NCBI GenBank assembly: GCA_900473185.1
Contig: UCKU01000013.1
Span: 412,396 to 476,395, forward strand
Direction: 5' to 3'
Length of the DNA stretch: 64,000 nucleotides
Source: Hyphomicrobiales bacterium
Lineage (GTDB): Bacteria; Pseudomonadota; Alphaproteobacteria; Rhizobiales; Rhizobiaceae
Shown piece by piece: positions 25,233 through 34,117 of this stretch (position 1 is the stretch's first letter; the number at the start of each line of letters is the position of its first letter). The notes below the pieces were generated by a model. It made no database searches. It saw only the letters and a program-made list of their open reading frames with translations, and was not told the DNA's origin. Made by a program: the position numbers and the translations under genes.

Positions 25233-26299
25233 CCCCTCAGATCGAGCTTGCCGGCGTCAACAAATATTACGGCGCCTTCCATGCTTTGAAGAATATCGAT
25301 CTCTCCATCGCCAAGGGGACCTTCGTCGCGCTCGTTGGCCCTTCCGGCTGCGGCAAGTCGACTCTGCTACGCTCTCTGGCCGGGCTGGAAACCATTTCCG
25401 ATGGTAGCCTGAAGATTGCCGGCGCGTTGATGAACGGAGTGCCGCCGCGTAAACGCGATGTCGCCATGGTATTCCAGTCCTATGCGCTCTATCCGCACAT
25501 GACCGTTGAGGAAAACCTCACCTACAGCCTGCGCATGCGTGGCGTTGCAAAGGCGGAGGCGACGAAGGCAGCTGAGGAGGTCGCGGTCACCACAGGCCTT
25601 TCGCATCTGCTGAAGCGCTATCCGCGGGAGCTCTCCGGCGGCCAGCGCCAGCGCGTCGCCATGAGCCGCGCCATCATCCGCCATCCGAAGGCCTTCCTGT
25701 TCGATGAGCCGCTCTCCAATCTCGATGCGGCCCTGCGCGTCCATATGCGCAAGGAGATCCGCGCGCTGCACGATCGTCTGCATGCGACCTCGGTTTACGT
25801 GACGCATGACCAGATCGAGGCGATGACCATGGCCGACCATGTCGTCGTCATGCGCGATGGTATCATCGAGCAGCAGGGCAGGCCGCTCGACCTCTACGAC
25901 AAGCCTGCCAACAAATTCGTCGCCGGTTTCATCGGCTCGCCCGCGATGAACTTCATTCCGGCGATTGCCGGCGAGGATGGAAAAAGCCTGACGCTCGATC
26001 TCGGCGCGCTCAGGCCGCAGATTGCCATCGACCATCAGATCCAGCCAGGTCGCAGGGTCACCGCCGGCATCCGTCCGGAGCATATCGGCATCACCAATCA
26101 AGGGCAGGGGAGCTTTGACGTGCCCGTCGCGGTCGTCGAATCCACGGGTTCCTCGACCTTCATCGCTGCTGCGACGACACCCGAAATGACGATCGTCGAA
26201 ACGGGCAGGGGATCGGTTCAGCCGGGCCAGGCGATCGGCGTCACCGTCGATCCGGCGCAGGTACATCTCTTTGACGAGACGAGCGGCGTCAGAATTTGA
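25229..26299 (+). CDS. CUT1 ABC transporter ATP-binding protein (MalK/UgpC-like)
   Basis: 356 residues. Walker A GPSGCGKST, Q-loop VFQSYALYPHMT, signature LSGGQRQR, Walker B AFLFDEPLSNLD and H-loop YVTHDQ are all intact. The C-terminal 120 residues are a TOBE/MalK regulatory domain (ITAGIRPEHIG type). The ATG at 25229 overlaps the permease stop; a longer upstream frame lacks family similarity. Last gene of the LacI-controlled operon. Confidence 0.94.
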   Translation: MTPQIELAGVNKYYGAFHALKNIDLSIAKGTFVALVGPSGCGKSTLLRSLAGLETISDGSLKIAGALMNGVPPRKRDVAMVFQSYALYPHMTVEENLTYSLRMRGVAKAEATKAAEEVAVTTGLSHLLKRYPRELSGGQRQRVAMSRAIIRHPKAFLFDEPLSNLDAALRVHMRKEIRALHDRLHATSVYVTHDQIEAMTMADHVVVMRDGIIEQQGRPLDLYDKPANKFVAGFIGSPAMNFIPAIAGEDGKSLTLDLGALRPQIAIDHQIQPGRRVTAGIRPEHIGITNQGQGSFDVPVAVVESTGSSTFIAAATTPEMTIVETGRGSVQPGQAIGVTVDPAQVHLFDETSGVRI

Positions 26300-26429
26300 G
26301 ATCTGGTTTCGATCTGATCGGCGCCCGCAGAAACCCACTGCCGGACACTGCTCGACCATGACTTATCAGGGATAGATCTGATTGCCATAGTCTCGGCCGC
26401 CATCGTCGTCGGCCGAGCCGTTGCCGTGC

Positions 26430-26621
26430 CTATCGAGCGAGCGAAGCCGGCGCGGTTTGCTTAACTGCCACCTCTGTATCGTGCGGTCGTTCGCTAGAGT
26501 TTGCCCATACGGCCACAGCAAGTCCTGCGACGATAAAGTAGGGCAGTTTGCTTGAAAGCCTGAGCTTGCCGGAAACGACATTGCCGCGGGTGCATTCAAA
26601 GCCGGACATTTCTGGGGTCAT
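26430..26621 (-). CDS. Small single-helix membrane protein, hypothetical
   Basis: 64 residues starting at an ATG at 26621. It has a short polar N-terminus with a lone cysteine (GFECTRG), one likely membrane helix (LPYFIVAGLAVAVWANS) and a polar tail. No family recognised. The adjacent frame carries an acidic, calcium-loop-like tail (DRHGNGSADDDGG, ending NQIYP) just past the stop, so the gene may be frameshifted (see findings). It is monocistronic, between a sugar importer and an efflux pair. Confidence 0.45.
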   Translation of the reverse strand: MTPEMSGFECTRGNVVSGKLRLSSKLPYFIVAGLAVAVWANSSERPHDTEVAVKQTAPASLAR

Positions 26622-26727
26622 CAGTACCTGTCTCGTGTGAATATCACGCCCCCAACATAGTACATGCAACGATTCGAATGAACCCCCAGATTAGGGGATA
26701 TACAAGAAGTTGCTGACATCAGGCAGA

Positions 26728-28338
26728 TCAGTGTCCGCCCTGATGGCCCGAACCCTCACCAAGGTCGATCTTGCGCAGGATAAAGGCGAGCGGCAGAACT
26801 GCGAGCGATAGCCACATCAGCGTGTGGAAGACGTCGATATAGGCGAGATAGCTCGCCTGGGTCTGCACCTGCTGGCCGATCCAGGCCATAGCCTGCGATT
26901 GGGCATCAATCCCTCCGGATCCTCTATCGGTAAAATACTGGGTCGCGCCCTGCAGGGCCTGGTTGTAGGCAGGATCGGAGGGAATGATGTGCTCGACCAG
27001 GCGGCTCTGATGCCACTGTTCCCGGTGGGCGAGCACGTTTGAGGCGATCGCAACGCCGATCGAACCACCAGTGTTTCGCGCTGCATTGATGAGAGCCGAT
27101 GCCTGGTCCGTCTGGTCGGGCCTCAGGCCATCATAGGAGGCTGCGGTCATCGGGATGAAGATCAGCGGCAGGCCGAGGCCGAGATAGATGCGCGACCAGA
27201 CGAAAAAACCGAAGTTCAGCTCGGCATTGAGGCGCGTCATCTCATACATGGCGGCTGCAATGATCGCCGTGCCGATGGCGATCAAATATTTCGGCTGGAA
27301 CTTGTTGGAGATCCGTCCCGCCACGAACATCATGAACATCGTGACCAGGCCGCCGGGCGAAAGCGCAAGGCCGGCCCAGGTCGCCGTATAACCGAAATTC
27401 TGTTGCAGGACCTGCGGGATGAACTGGGTCGTGGCGATTAGGATCGCGCCCGTCGCCAGCATGACGACGAAACAGGAACCGAATTGCCGGCTTGCCAGCA
27501 AGCGCACGTCGATGACAGGATTGGCCGTTTTCATCAGCCATGGGATCGCAAGAAGAAAAGCTGCGATGCAGATTGCCGTCGCGGCAATGATGAAGTTCGA
27601 GCCAAACCAGTCTTCCGTCTGGCCACGGTCGAGAACTAGTTCGAGCGCGCCCAGAAAGGTCGCGACCAGCAGGAAGCCGACAATATCGAAACGCACGCCT
27701 TGCCGGCGCATCCGTGCGCGTTCCTGGCGCAGTGAATCCGGTTCGTCCACGAGAAAATAGACGAGGATGAACGCGAAAAGGCCGACCGGTCCGTTGATCA
27801 GGAAGCACCAGTGCCAGGAAAAATTGTCCGAGAGGTAGCCGCCGAGCGTCGGGCCGACCACAGGAGCGACGACCACGGCGACGCCGAACAGTGCAAAAGC
27901 CTGGCCGCGCTTCGATGGCGGGAAGGAATCGGCGAGGATCGACTGGGAGATCGGCACCATGCCGCCGCCCGCAAAACCCTGGATCATGCGGAAAACCAGC
28001 AGGGATTCCAGGTTCCACGCAAGCCCGCAGCAGAGAGAGGCGACGGTGAATGTCGCAAGGCACAGAAGGTAGAAACGTCGTCTGCCGTAACGTCTGGCAA
28101 TGAAGCTGCTGGCGACGAGAATGATGGCGTTGGAAACGAGATAGGTCGTGACGACCCATGACGCTTCATCGGTGCTGACGGCCAGACCGCCAGAGATATA
28201 GCGCAGCGCCACATTGGCAATCGTCGTATCCAGGACCTCCATGAAGGTCGCGAGCGATACGACCAGCGCGATCAGCCACGGATTGGCAGCCCTGGCACCG
28301 GATGCCGGCGTGCCGTCCGCTGTTATGGCATCGCTCAT
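26728..28338 (-). CDS. DHA2-family multidrug efflux permease (EmrB-like)
   Basis: 536 residues and about fourteen membrane helices, typical for DHA2 drug:proton antiporters. Motif A-type loop ARRYGRRRFYLL and the LDTTIANVAL motif of helix 1 are present, and motif C-like residues (PVVGPTLGGYLSDNFSW) identify an exporter. It starts two bases after the end of the HlyD-family gene, so the two are co-transcribed. The pair would form a tripartite pump with an outer-membrane channel encoded elsewhere, expelling hydrophobic toxins across the envelope. Confidence 0.94.
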   Translation of the reverse strand: MSDAITADGTPASGARAANPWLIALVVSLATFMEVLDTTIANVALRYISGGLAVSTDEASWVVTTYLVSNAIILVASSFIARRYGRRRFYLLCLATFTVASLCCGLAWNLESLLVFRMIQGFAGGGMVPISQSILADSFPPSKRGQAFALFGVAVVVAPVVGPTLGGYLSDNFSWHWCFLINGPVGLFAFILVYFLVDEPDSLRQERARMRRQGVRFDIVGFLLVATFLGALELVLDRGQTEDWFGSNFIIAATAICIAAFLLAIPWLMKTANPVIDVRLLASRQFGSCFVVMLATGAILIATTQFIPQVLQQNFGYTATWAGLALSPGGLVTMFMMFVAGRISNKFQPKYLIAIGTAIIAAAMYEMTRLNAELNFGFFVWSRIYLGLGLPLIFIPMTAASYDGLRPDQTDQASALINAARNTGGSIGVAIASNVLAHREQWHQSRLVEHIIPSDPAYNQALQGATQYFTDRGSGGIDAQSQAMAWIGQQVQTQASYLAYIDVFHTLMWLSLAVLPLAFILRKIDLGEGSGHQGGH

Positions 28339-28339
28339 G

Positions 28340-29500
28340 TCAATTTCTCGGACGCACGGTTACGGTCGGCACCACGGACATGCCGGGACCGATCGCCACA
28401 TCCTTCGGCCAGTTGTCGACGACGATCTTGACCGGCACACGCTGTATGACCTTCACATAGTTGCCGGTGGCGTTTTCAGCTGGAAGCAGCGAAAATGCGG
28501 TGCCCGATCCGGGCTGGACGGAATCGACCCGGCCACGAAGGGCATGATCCGGATAGGCGTCGATCGTCACATCGACAGGTTGGCCCGGCCGCATGTCCGT
28601 CAGCTGGGTTTCCTTGAAATTGGCCGTCACCCAGATCTCGTTGGGCACGAACATGGAGACTGCCTGTCCAGCCTGAACATATTGCCCTTTCGAGCCGCTG
28701 AGCTTTACGATACGGCCGGGCTGCGCCGCCGTGATCGTCGTGTAGCTGAGGTTCTGTTCTGCCGTTTCGACCTCTGCTTCGGCCTGATGCAGGTTGGCGA
28801 CGGCGCTTGCTCGTTGCGCTTCGGCGGCTGCCTTGTTCTTGATGGCCGAGGTAACGCTTGCCTGCGCCTGAGCGGTACTTGCCCTGTTTTGCCTCAATGT
28901 GGACGCTGCCTGCTGTGCGGCCTGCTCTGAGCCCGCGCCGCTTTTCACCAGTTGCTGCTGCCGGTCGTTTTCATCCTGCGCATACTGAAGGGCGGCTTCT
29001 GCAGAGGTCTGCTGCGCCTTGGCTTCGTCGATCGCTGCGGCTGCAGCGGCAATCTGTGCTTCGGCGCTGGAAATCGCTGCCTTTGCGACATCGACCTGGC
29101 CGTGCGCCTGATCCAGTGCGATCTGGTAGTCGCGAGGATCGATCTTGGCGATGACCGCGCCGACATCGACATGCTTGTTATCGGAGACGGGAACATCCGC
29201 AACGTAGCCCGACACTTTGGCGGCGACGGAGAAGCTGCGGGCATCGATGAAGGCGTCGTCCGTCGTCTCATAGGGGTGGAAATAGATAAGCCAGATGAAA
29301 TAGCCGGCGATAGCAAGAGCAATCAGCGCGAGAACGATGAACAGGGTCGCCATTGGATGGCGCCGGATCACGGAAGGGCGTTTTTCGGCTTCCGTGTTCT
29401 CTTCGACCTCCTTGGTCGGGGCGTCGTCTTTTGCGGGATCGGCGGGCTGATCTTGGCCGGCGGGGGCGCGCTGGTTCTGGTGCACGGCAATGTCTTTCAT
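28340..29500 (-). CDS. HlyD/EmrA-family membrane fusion protein
   Basis: About 386 residues. A proline- and acid-rich cytoplasmic N-terminus and one membrane helix (LFIVLALIALAIAGYFIW) are followed by a lipoyl half-domain (SVAAKVSGYVADVPV), a long alanine/glutamine-rich coiled-coil hairpin, the second lipoyl half (ITAAQPGRIVKL) and a beta-barrel domain. It is the periplasmic adaptor for the EmrB-like permease. The ATG at 29500 (MKDIAVHQ) is preferred, but an in-frame ATG ten codons upstream (29530) is possible. Neither has a strong ribosome-binding site. No divergent regulator is encoded next to it. Confidence 0.92.
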   Translation of the reverse strand: MKDIAVHQNQRAPAGQDQPADPAKDDAPTKEVEENTEAEKRPSVIRRHPMATLFIVLALIALAIAGYFIWLIYFHPYETTDDAFIDARSFSVAAKVSGYVADVPVSDNKHVDVGAVIAKIDPRDYQIALDQAHGQVDVAKAAISSAEAQIAAAAAAIDEAKAQQTSAEAALQYAQDENDRQQQLVKSGAGSEQAAQQAASTLRQNRASTAQAQASVTSAIKNKAAAEAQRASAVANLHQAEAEVETAEQNLSYTTITAAQPGRIVKLSGSKGQYVQAGQAVSMFVPNEIWVTANFKETQLTDMRPGQPVDVTIDAYPDHALRGRVDSVQPGSGTAFSLLPAENATGNYVKVIQRVPVKIVVDNWPKDVAIGPGMSVVPTVTVRPRN

Positions 29501-30017
29501 TTTGAAAACCTGAAACCAACGCCGGATCATCGGCTTCGGTTCCGGTCAAAACGCCGCACGGATGGAAGGAGGGCGACGCGCCGAAGGTCGACCACCGCCT
29601 GCAGACCAAGGCGCTGGCGATGGATTGACGCATCCGCAATCGGTCTATGTGCTGCCGAATGGTGCTGTGCCGGCGGTCGAGTCCATCGCTCCGCGGTTAA
29701 GCAAGTTGCAGACGTCAGCCTTCTCTCTTGGGTTCGGCCTTGCCGCGCAAAAGGTCGGCGGCATCCGAGAATAACCTCTCAAATCTCGGTCCGCCGCAGA
29801 AGATGATCCAGTGCACCGCGTTCGGTTGAAGGACATGCCATGCCGTTCTGGAGACGTCTCGAAGCGACAGCCCGGTTGTGTCAAATTTAAATGCTGGCAA
29901 GTAGACTGCCGGCTATGGTCCCGCCGCATGCACCGTCTTGCATGCCATGTCAGGGGGCGCAAGTTTGGCACGTTCGATCAGTTATTTACCGGCCACCCGG
30001 GTTCGTTTCGGCTGGAA
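29501..30017. other. Intergenic region with one weak small-gene candidate
   Basis: About 515 bases between the efflux pair and the DUF6894 gene. Only the weak minus-strand frame 29715-29900 looks possibly coding. No terminator or operator was clearly seen. Confidence 0.4.
29715..29900 (-). CDS. Possible small hypothetical protein
   Basis: 61 residues from a TTG start. The composition is protein-like: a mixed amphipathic segment FDTTGLSLRDVSRTAWHVL, a hydrophobic stretch VHWIIFCGG, and a charged tail. No ribosome-binding site or known domain supports it, so it is listed as tentative. Confidence 0.3.
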   Translation of the reverse strand: MPAFKFDTTGLSLRDVSRTAWHVLQPNAVHWIIFCGGPRFERLFSDAADLLRGKAEPKREG

Positions 30018-30251
30018 TCAATCCAGCCATTCGTTCGAAAAAGCGAGACTCGCGACGGAAATCGGTCGCTCTTGGGACCGGACTGTCAACGATATGATCG
30101 TTCTCTCTCCGGCTGGCAGTTCATCACGCGCGATATCGACCAGGATTCGTGCCATCTCCTTAAGCACCTCGGCTCGCGACGCAAGTTCCGTTCCCTCATC
30201 GTCCCGGATCGGGCCGTCACCATTGTGAAGATCAAAGAAGTATCGGGCCAT
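30018..30251 (-). CDS. DUF6894 family protein
   Basis: 77 residues beginning MARYFFDLHNGDGPIRDDEG, the conserved opening of this small rhizobial family, with the expected middle (EVLKEMARILVDIARDELP) and a final aromatic segment. Function is unknown. The family is abundant and multi-copy in Rhizobiales and often lies near stress regulators. Here it is divergent from a Crp/Fnr-type regulator gene. Confidence 0.85.
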   Translation of the reverse strand: MARYFFDLHNGDGPIRDDEGTELASRAEVLKEMARILVDIARDELPAGERTIISLTVRSQERPISVASLAFSNEWLD

Positions 30252-30370
30252 CTGCTCACACTATTCGAATATTTCATCATGAAGTGCCGGCCGTCCAAAT
30301 TGTTCCATTCGCCTATTTTGTTGGGAAGTCATCATTTTTCCGCTTTCGTCCGAAACGGGGAGAGCCGTTC

Positions 30371-31090
30371 GTGATCGAGCCTCTCCTCCTCAATCTCGAA
30401 AGTCATGATGTGCTCTCCACCGCGGAAATCGAGCCGCTACGCTCCATCGTCGGCCGCGAAAGGTCTGTGGCCGCTGGCGAAGACCTCGTTTCCGAAGGAA
30501 GCCGGCCCAATCATTCCACGCTGCTCCTCGATGGATTTGCTGCCAGATATAAGGTTCTGGAAGACGGCACCCGGCAGATCACTGCACTGCAGGTCGCCGG
30601 CGATTTCGTCGATCTTCATGCCTTTCCGCTGAAGGTGATGGACCACAGTATTCTCGCGAATTCAAATTGCCGTATTGCTTCGGTGGATCACCAGGAGCTG
30701 AAGGCGATAACCGAGACCAATCCGCATCTGACACGCCTGCTATGGCTCGATACTCTGGTCGACGGAGCGGTGCACCGCGAATGGATTGTTGCCATGGGCC
30801 GCCGTTCAAAGAAGGCGCATATCGCCCATCTTATCTGCGAACTCTATGTGCGGTTGCGCACGGTGCACAGGACGAACGGGCCAAGCTTTCAGCTGCCGCT
30901 GACGCAGAATGCCATGGCTGATGTTCTCGGCGTTTCGCTGGTTCATCTCAACAAGACGCTGCAATCGCTGAGGAAAGAAAAGGCTTTCAGCTGGGAGGGG
31001 AGCGTGATTACCATTGTCGACTGGGACAAGCTGCAGAAAATCGCCGGCTTCGACGCCGGATATCTGTCGCTGTCGATCGAAGCGCGATAA
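30371..31090 (+). CDS. Crp/Fnr-family transcriptional regulator
   Basis: 239 residues from a GTG start with GGGGAG upstream. The N-terminal cyclic-nucleotide-like beta roll (GEDLVSEGSRPNHSTLLLDG) leads to a dimerisation helix and a C-terminal winged helix (LTQNAMADVLGVSLVHLNKTLQSL). No Fnr-type N-terminal cysteine cluster is present, so it is not an oxygen-sensing iron-sulphur Fnr. It resembles the many rhizobial Crp-like regulators without an assigned signal. Divergent from a DUF6894 gene, which it may control. Confidence 0.88.
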   Translation: MIEPLLLNLESHDVLSTAEIEPLRSIVGRERSVAAGEDLVSEGSRPNHSTLLLDGFAARYKVLEDGTRQITALQVAGDFVDLHAFPLKVMDHSILANSNCRIASVDHQELKAITETNPHLTRLLWLDTLVDGAVHREWIVAMGRRSKKAHIAHLICELYVRLRTVHRTNGPSFQLPLTQNAMADVLGVSLVHLNKTLQSLRKEKAFSWEGSVITIVDWDKLQKIAGFDAGYLSLSIEAR

Positions 31091-31109
31091 TAATGTCTGT
31101 ATTGGGAAG

Positions 31110-31358
31110 ATGTCGGACCCAACAAGCGAGCGCATCATGATCAACCGTTACATCAAACCTCGGGACGAAGCGCTGACGTCGGATGACCTCGCCACATGCC
31201 AGAATGTCCTGGATGTGCTGAAGGCCGAGTTCGGGCTTGCCGATGACGACGAAGATGTGGCCCGTTCGGCCGCGATCATCATCGAACTCTACCGTCAGGG
31301 CGTGCATGACGAGGAGCAATTGAAGACGCTGGTCTTTGCCACGCGCGGCAAGATCTGA
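31110..31358 (+). CDS. Small conserved hypothetical protein
   Basis: 82 residues from the ATG at 31110, or 73 from the ATG at 31137 (MINRYIKP). It is acidic and helical, with a core DDLATCQNVLDVLKAEFGL and a DDDED loop. No catalytic or binding motif is evident. It follows the Crp-like gene by 19 bases and may be in its operon. The function is unknown. Confidence 0.65.
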   Translation: MSDPTSERIMINRYIKPRDEALTSDDLATCQNVLDVLKAEFGLADDDEDVARSAAIIIELYRQGVHDEEQLKTLVFATRGKI

Positions 31359-31498
31359 AGCCAGCACGCGTCTTCAATATGGAGGGATCGATCTGGTTTG
31401 CCATCCGCCCCAATCCTACCTTTATCGCGCGGCATCAACGCCTGCTGTTGCGATCGAACCCCGCAGACGCTGCTAACCCACCCGCATCAGGAGGTCTT

Positions 31499-31801
31499 GT
31501 GAGAAGTTTGATTTTAGCGGCTGCCCTCTTCGTCCCAACGGCTGCCTTTGCTCTCGACGCCGTGGAGGTCAACGCCCGCGACCATTCGTGCCGCGAGCTC
31601 GCGCAGATTATCCAGCAGAAAAAGGCCGTCTTTGTTCGCATGGGCATCGCAGGCCGGAGCTTCCGTTACCCGCCTGCGCGATGCCGGCTGGGCGACAAAT
31701 ATGATGTCGCAAGGGTGCGCGCCGCCAATGGGGAAATATGCGTGCTCGACTACGAGTGCGTTTACGACCCGCAATCCTTCTACAACCGCTTTCCCAAGTA
31801 A
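31499..31801 (+). CDS. Small secreted cysteine-containing protein
   Basis: 100 residues from a GTG start with CAGGAGG eight bases upstream. A signal peptide (LILAAALFVPTAAFA) is followed by a mature part of about 80 residues with four cysteines (HSCRE, ARCRLG, EICVLDYEC), suggesting two disulphides in the periplasm. I do not recognise the family. The longer upstream frame lacks a signal peptide at its start and is less likely. Confidence 0.75.
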   Translation: MRSLILAAALFVPTAAFALDAVEVNARDHSCRELAQIIQQKKAVFVRMGIAGRSFRYPPARCRLGDKYDVARVRAANGEICVLDYECVYDPQSFYNRFPK

Positions 31802-31807
31802 TGCTTT

Positions 31808-32050
31808 CTATCGCTCTGCCGCCGCGGCGTAGACGACCTGAAGCTCCATCTGTACCGCATCCATGAACAGGGCGGCCTGCCGCGAGAGTTCGTGATCGCT
31901 GCAGCCCTGTTCTCTCAAATTGGCCGCGAACCCGGCCATTTCCGACCGCCAGAAGCGGTTGGCGGCCTCGCCGTGAAGGTTCTGAAGGGCCTCGGCGCAG
32001 CGCCTGATATCAGCTGTGCGTCGGTCGGCGGGAAACTGCAGAAGCGGCAT
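31808..32050 (-). CDS. DUF6074-like small protein
   Basis: 80 residues from the ATG at 32050 (GGAG six bases upstream). It begins MPLLQFPADRRTADIRRCAE, resembling the conserved FPxxRR opening of the rhizobial DUF6074 group, followed by a helical region with ANRFWRSE. Function unknown. It is convergent with the secreted small protein gene. Confidence 0.65.
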   Translation of the reverse strand: MPLLQFPADRRTADIRRCAEALQNLHGEAANRFWRSEMAGFAANLREQGCSDHELSRQAALFMDAVQMELQVVYAAAAER

Positions 32051-32272
32051 GCTATCTCCGTCATTGCTGGGCGAATCGCCAAGTGTCCCGCAGAATGGCT
32101 GTGAGTTCTTCACAAGTAGTGAAGCCGATCGCGAAGACGTGGCTCCTCAAATGCTGCCCATTCGTTCGATGGCACCCGACATCACCGAAAATTGACAGGA
32201 TGCACTCTGGCAGCACTCGCCGTCGCGCCAAGCTATTATGGTAGAGTTCTCGGCATAACGCAGTGATGGGAA

Positions 32273-33058
32273 GTGATGATGCTGACAACACTTGCGGTGC
32301 TCGCGAGCCTGTCGGGCGCTGCCGCCACGATCGCGCAACCAAGCCAAAACGAAGTCGATGTCGAGCTGGTGCTAGCCGTCGATACGTCCCGCTCGATGGA
32401 TTACGAAGAGGTCCGTATTCAGCGCGAGGGCTATGTCGAGGCGCTGCGGCACAAGGAGTTCCTCGACGCCGTAAAGGGAGGGCTGACTGGGCGGATCGCT
32501 GTCAGCTATTTCGAATGGGCCGGCTATGTCGTGCCCGGTTCCGTCATCGATTGGCAGGTGATCGAGACGCAAAAAGATGCGCTGGATTTTGCCGACAAAC
32601 TGGAGGCGCGGCCGATTGCCACCCAGCGCCGTACGTCCATATCCGCAGCGATCGTTCAAGGCGCATCGATGCTTGCCGCGAGCCCCTACAAGGGTCATCG
32701 CGAGGTGATCGACGTTTCCGGTGATGGTCCAAACAATTCCGGCGACCCCGTCACACCTGCACGGAATGCGGCTCTGGAGGCGGGCATCGTCATCAACGGA
32801 CTGGCTATCATGCTGCGACCTTCCGACGTGCCCGAGGGGCTCGACAAATATTACGGCGATTGCGTGATCGGCGGCCCCGGCTCCTTCGTCTTGCCTGTCC
32901 ATAAGATCGAGGATTTTGCCGTTGCCGTTCGCAGGAAGCTGCTCTGGGAAATCAGCGGGCTCGAACTGCCCGCACAGATCCGCAAAATTGAGATGAACCA
33001 GCCCACAACGGACTGCCTTATTGGCGAGAAGACTTGGCAGAATTTCTTCGATCGCTAA
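32273..33058 (+). CDS. DUF1194 family exported von Willebrand A-like protein
   Basis: 261 residues: a signal peptide (ending in AAATIAQ), then a vWA fold with the metal-ion-dependent adhesion motif DTSRS, the downstream threonine region (RRTSISAAI) and the aspartate of DVSGDGPNNSG. Cysteines in GDCVIGG and TTDCLIG may form a disulphide. DUF1194 proteins are periplasmic and of unknown role. The intact motif implies divalent-metal-dependent ligand binding. It stands alone here. Confidence 0.88.
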   Translation: MMMLTTLAVLASLSGAAATIAQPSQNEVDVELVLAVDTSRSMDYEEVRIQREGYVEALRHKEFLDAVKGGLTGRIAVSYFEWAGYVVPGSVIDWQVIETQKDALDFADKLEARPIATQRRTSISAAIVQGASMLAASPYKGHREVIDVSGDGPNNSGDPVTPARNAALEAGIVINGLAIMLRPSDVPEGLDKYYGDCVIGGPGSFVLPVHKIEDFAVAVRRKLLWEISGLELPAQIRKIEMNQPTTDCLIGEKTWQNFFDR

Positions 33059-33074
33059 CCGCGTATTTCAGAGA

Positions 33075-33527
33075 TTATCGAGACGCCTGCAGTTCTGCGG
33101 CCCGGTTCAGCCGTGGCAGAACTTCTCGTGCTATGATCTCAAGGTCGGTGAGAGCCTTGGGCCCATTGACGAGCAGGTTGAAAGCAACGTGGTGAGTGCC
33201 GAGATTGCGGAGGGCAGAGAGAGCGGCGAGCAATCCTTCTGGTCCGGTTCGATATCCGAGATTGATCTCGTCGATGTGGTCTGATGGCGTTTCCAGGAGA
33301 TCGAGGGCCATGGCCTGACCCATGCCCCGGAATTCAGTGGTCGCACGCTGTACCGCCCGATGCCATAGGGCTATCCGGTCCTTCTGTGCCCGGAGGGGTC
33401 GGTGGTAGGTCCTCCAGGCGCTGGCGTTTCTGGGGATCCATTCGAGTGCTTGCGAGGGCGAGCCGATGGCGACCAGTGGAAGGCGCAGCCCGCTGCGCGG
33501 ACGGATCTCGAATTGGTCCTCACCTGT
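33075..33527 (-). pseudogene. Truncated LLM-class flavin-dependent oxidoreductase (luciferase-like) remnant
   Basis: The minus-strand frame from 33527 to 33075 reads as the C-terminal half of a bacterial-luciferase-family oxidoreductase: RSGLRLPLVAIGSPSQALEW, then AWRTYHRPLRAQKDRIALWH, and finally LGTHHVAFNLLVNGPKALTD. An in-frame TAG stops it at 33528-33530, and the N-terminal half is absent upstream, where another small gene begins. It lacks a start with a ribosome-binding site except an internal ATG at 33323 (82 residues). I read it as a decaying 3' fragment left by a deletion. Confidence 0.75.
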
Positions 33528-33549
33528 CTAATAGGATGAGATACTGCGG

Positions 33550-33861
33550 CTACCAGAGGGCTACCGGCGCACCTGCGAGAAACTGTTCGAGAGCAGAAGT
33601 GACCGCGGGGGCGACGGCCACGATCTCCTCATGGGCGGCGAAGACGAGCAGCGCCAGCAGTGAAATCATCGATCCGACTTCCAGGGCAGACATGGGTTTG
33701 GCCCCGGACGCTGGAATGCTGGTGGGCAGAGCGACGACGGGTGGCCGGATCGCATTTTGCCTATTGTCGTTTGCCGGATGGAACAGGCGGGCAGGACTAG
33801 GGTGAGCGAGATGGGATTTACTGCATATTCGAGGATAGGTTTCGCAGACTGAGCTAGACAT
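33550..33861 (-). CDS. Hypothetical small membrane protein
   Basis: 103 residues from an ATG with AGGGG eight bases upstream. The N-terminal half is Pro/Ala-rich with the motif FHPANDNR, common in rhizobial small proteins. The C-terminal half has a hydrophobic helix (MISLLALLVFAA). No family assigned. It lies just upstream of the LLM remnant and may have replaced that gene's 5' half. Confidence 0.5.
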   Translation of the reverse strand: MSSSVCETYPRICSKSHLAHPSPARLFHPANDNRQNAIRPPVVALPTSIPASGAKPMSALEVGSMISLLALLVFAAHEEIVAVAPAVTSALEQFLAGAPVALW

Positions 33862-34117
33862 CGAATGGCCCCTGATCGGCTTTGGAGGATCGTCGGGATC
33901 AAATGGGGATTCGGCGGGCTTCCTTCAAACTATACTCACGGATAGGAAACTGCCTCAGAAAAGGCCATCAGCCTGTCTCGTCATGCGTTTTGTGCATAGG
34001 TGAACTGTAGTCTGAACGCTACTCATTCCTGCAATCCCATATTATATATTTCTCATCAAAGCGAACGAAGCGCCGCTACCTGGCAGCTGTCGCTGGACCC
34101 ACGGAAAGGGGATTATA
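33862..34117. other. Upstream region of the DUF1127 gene
   Basis: About 255 bases. It contains an AT-rich stretch (CATATTATATATTT, near 34036-34049) suited to a -10 element, but I cannot assign a matching -35 confidently. No gene seen. Confidence 0.4.

Noticed and set aside
33284..33805. 173-codon plus-strand open frame
   Set aside because: Antisense to the LLM remnant and the small membrane protein; no ribosome-binding site or known motif.
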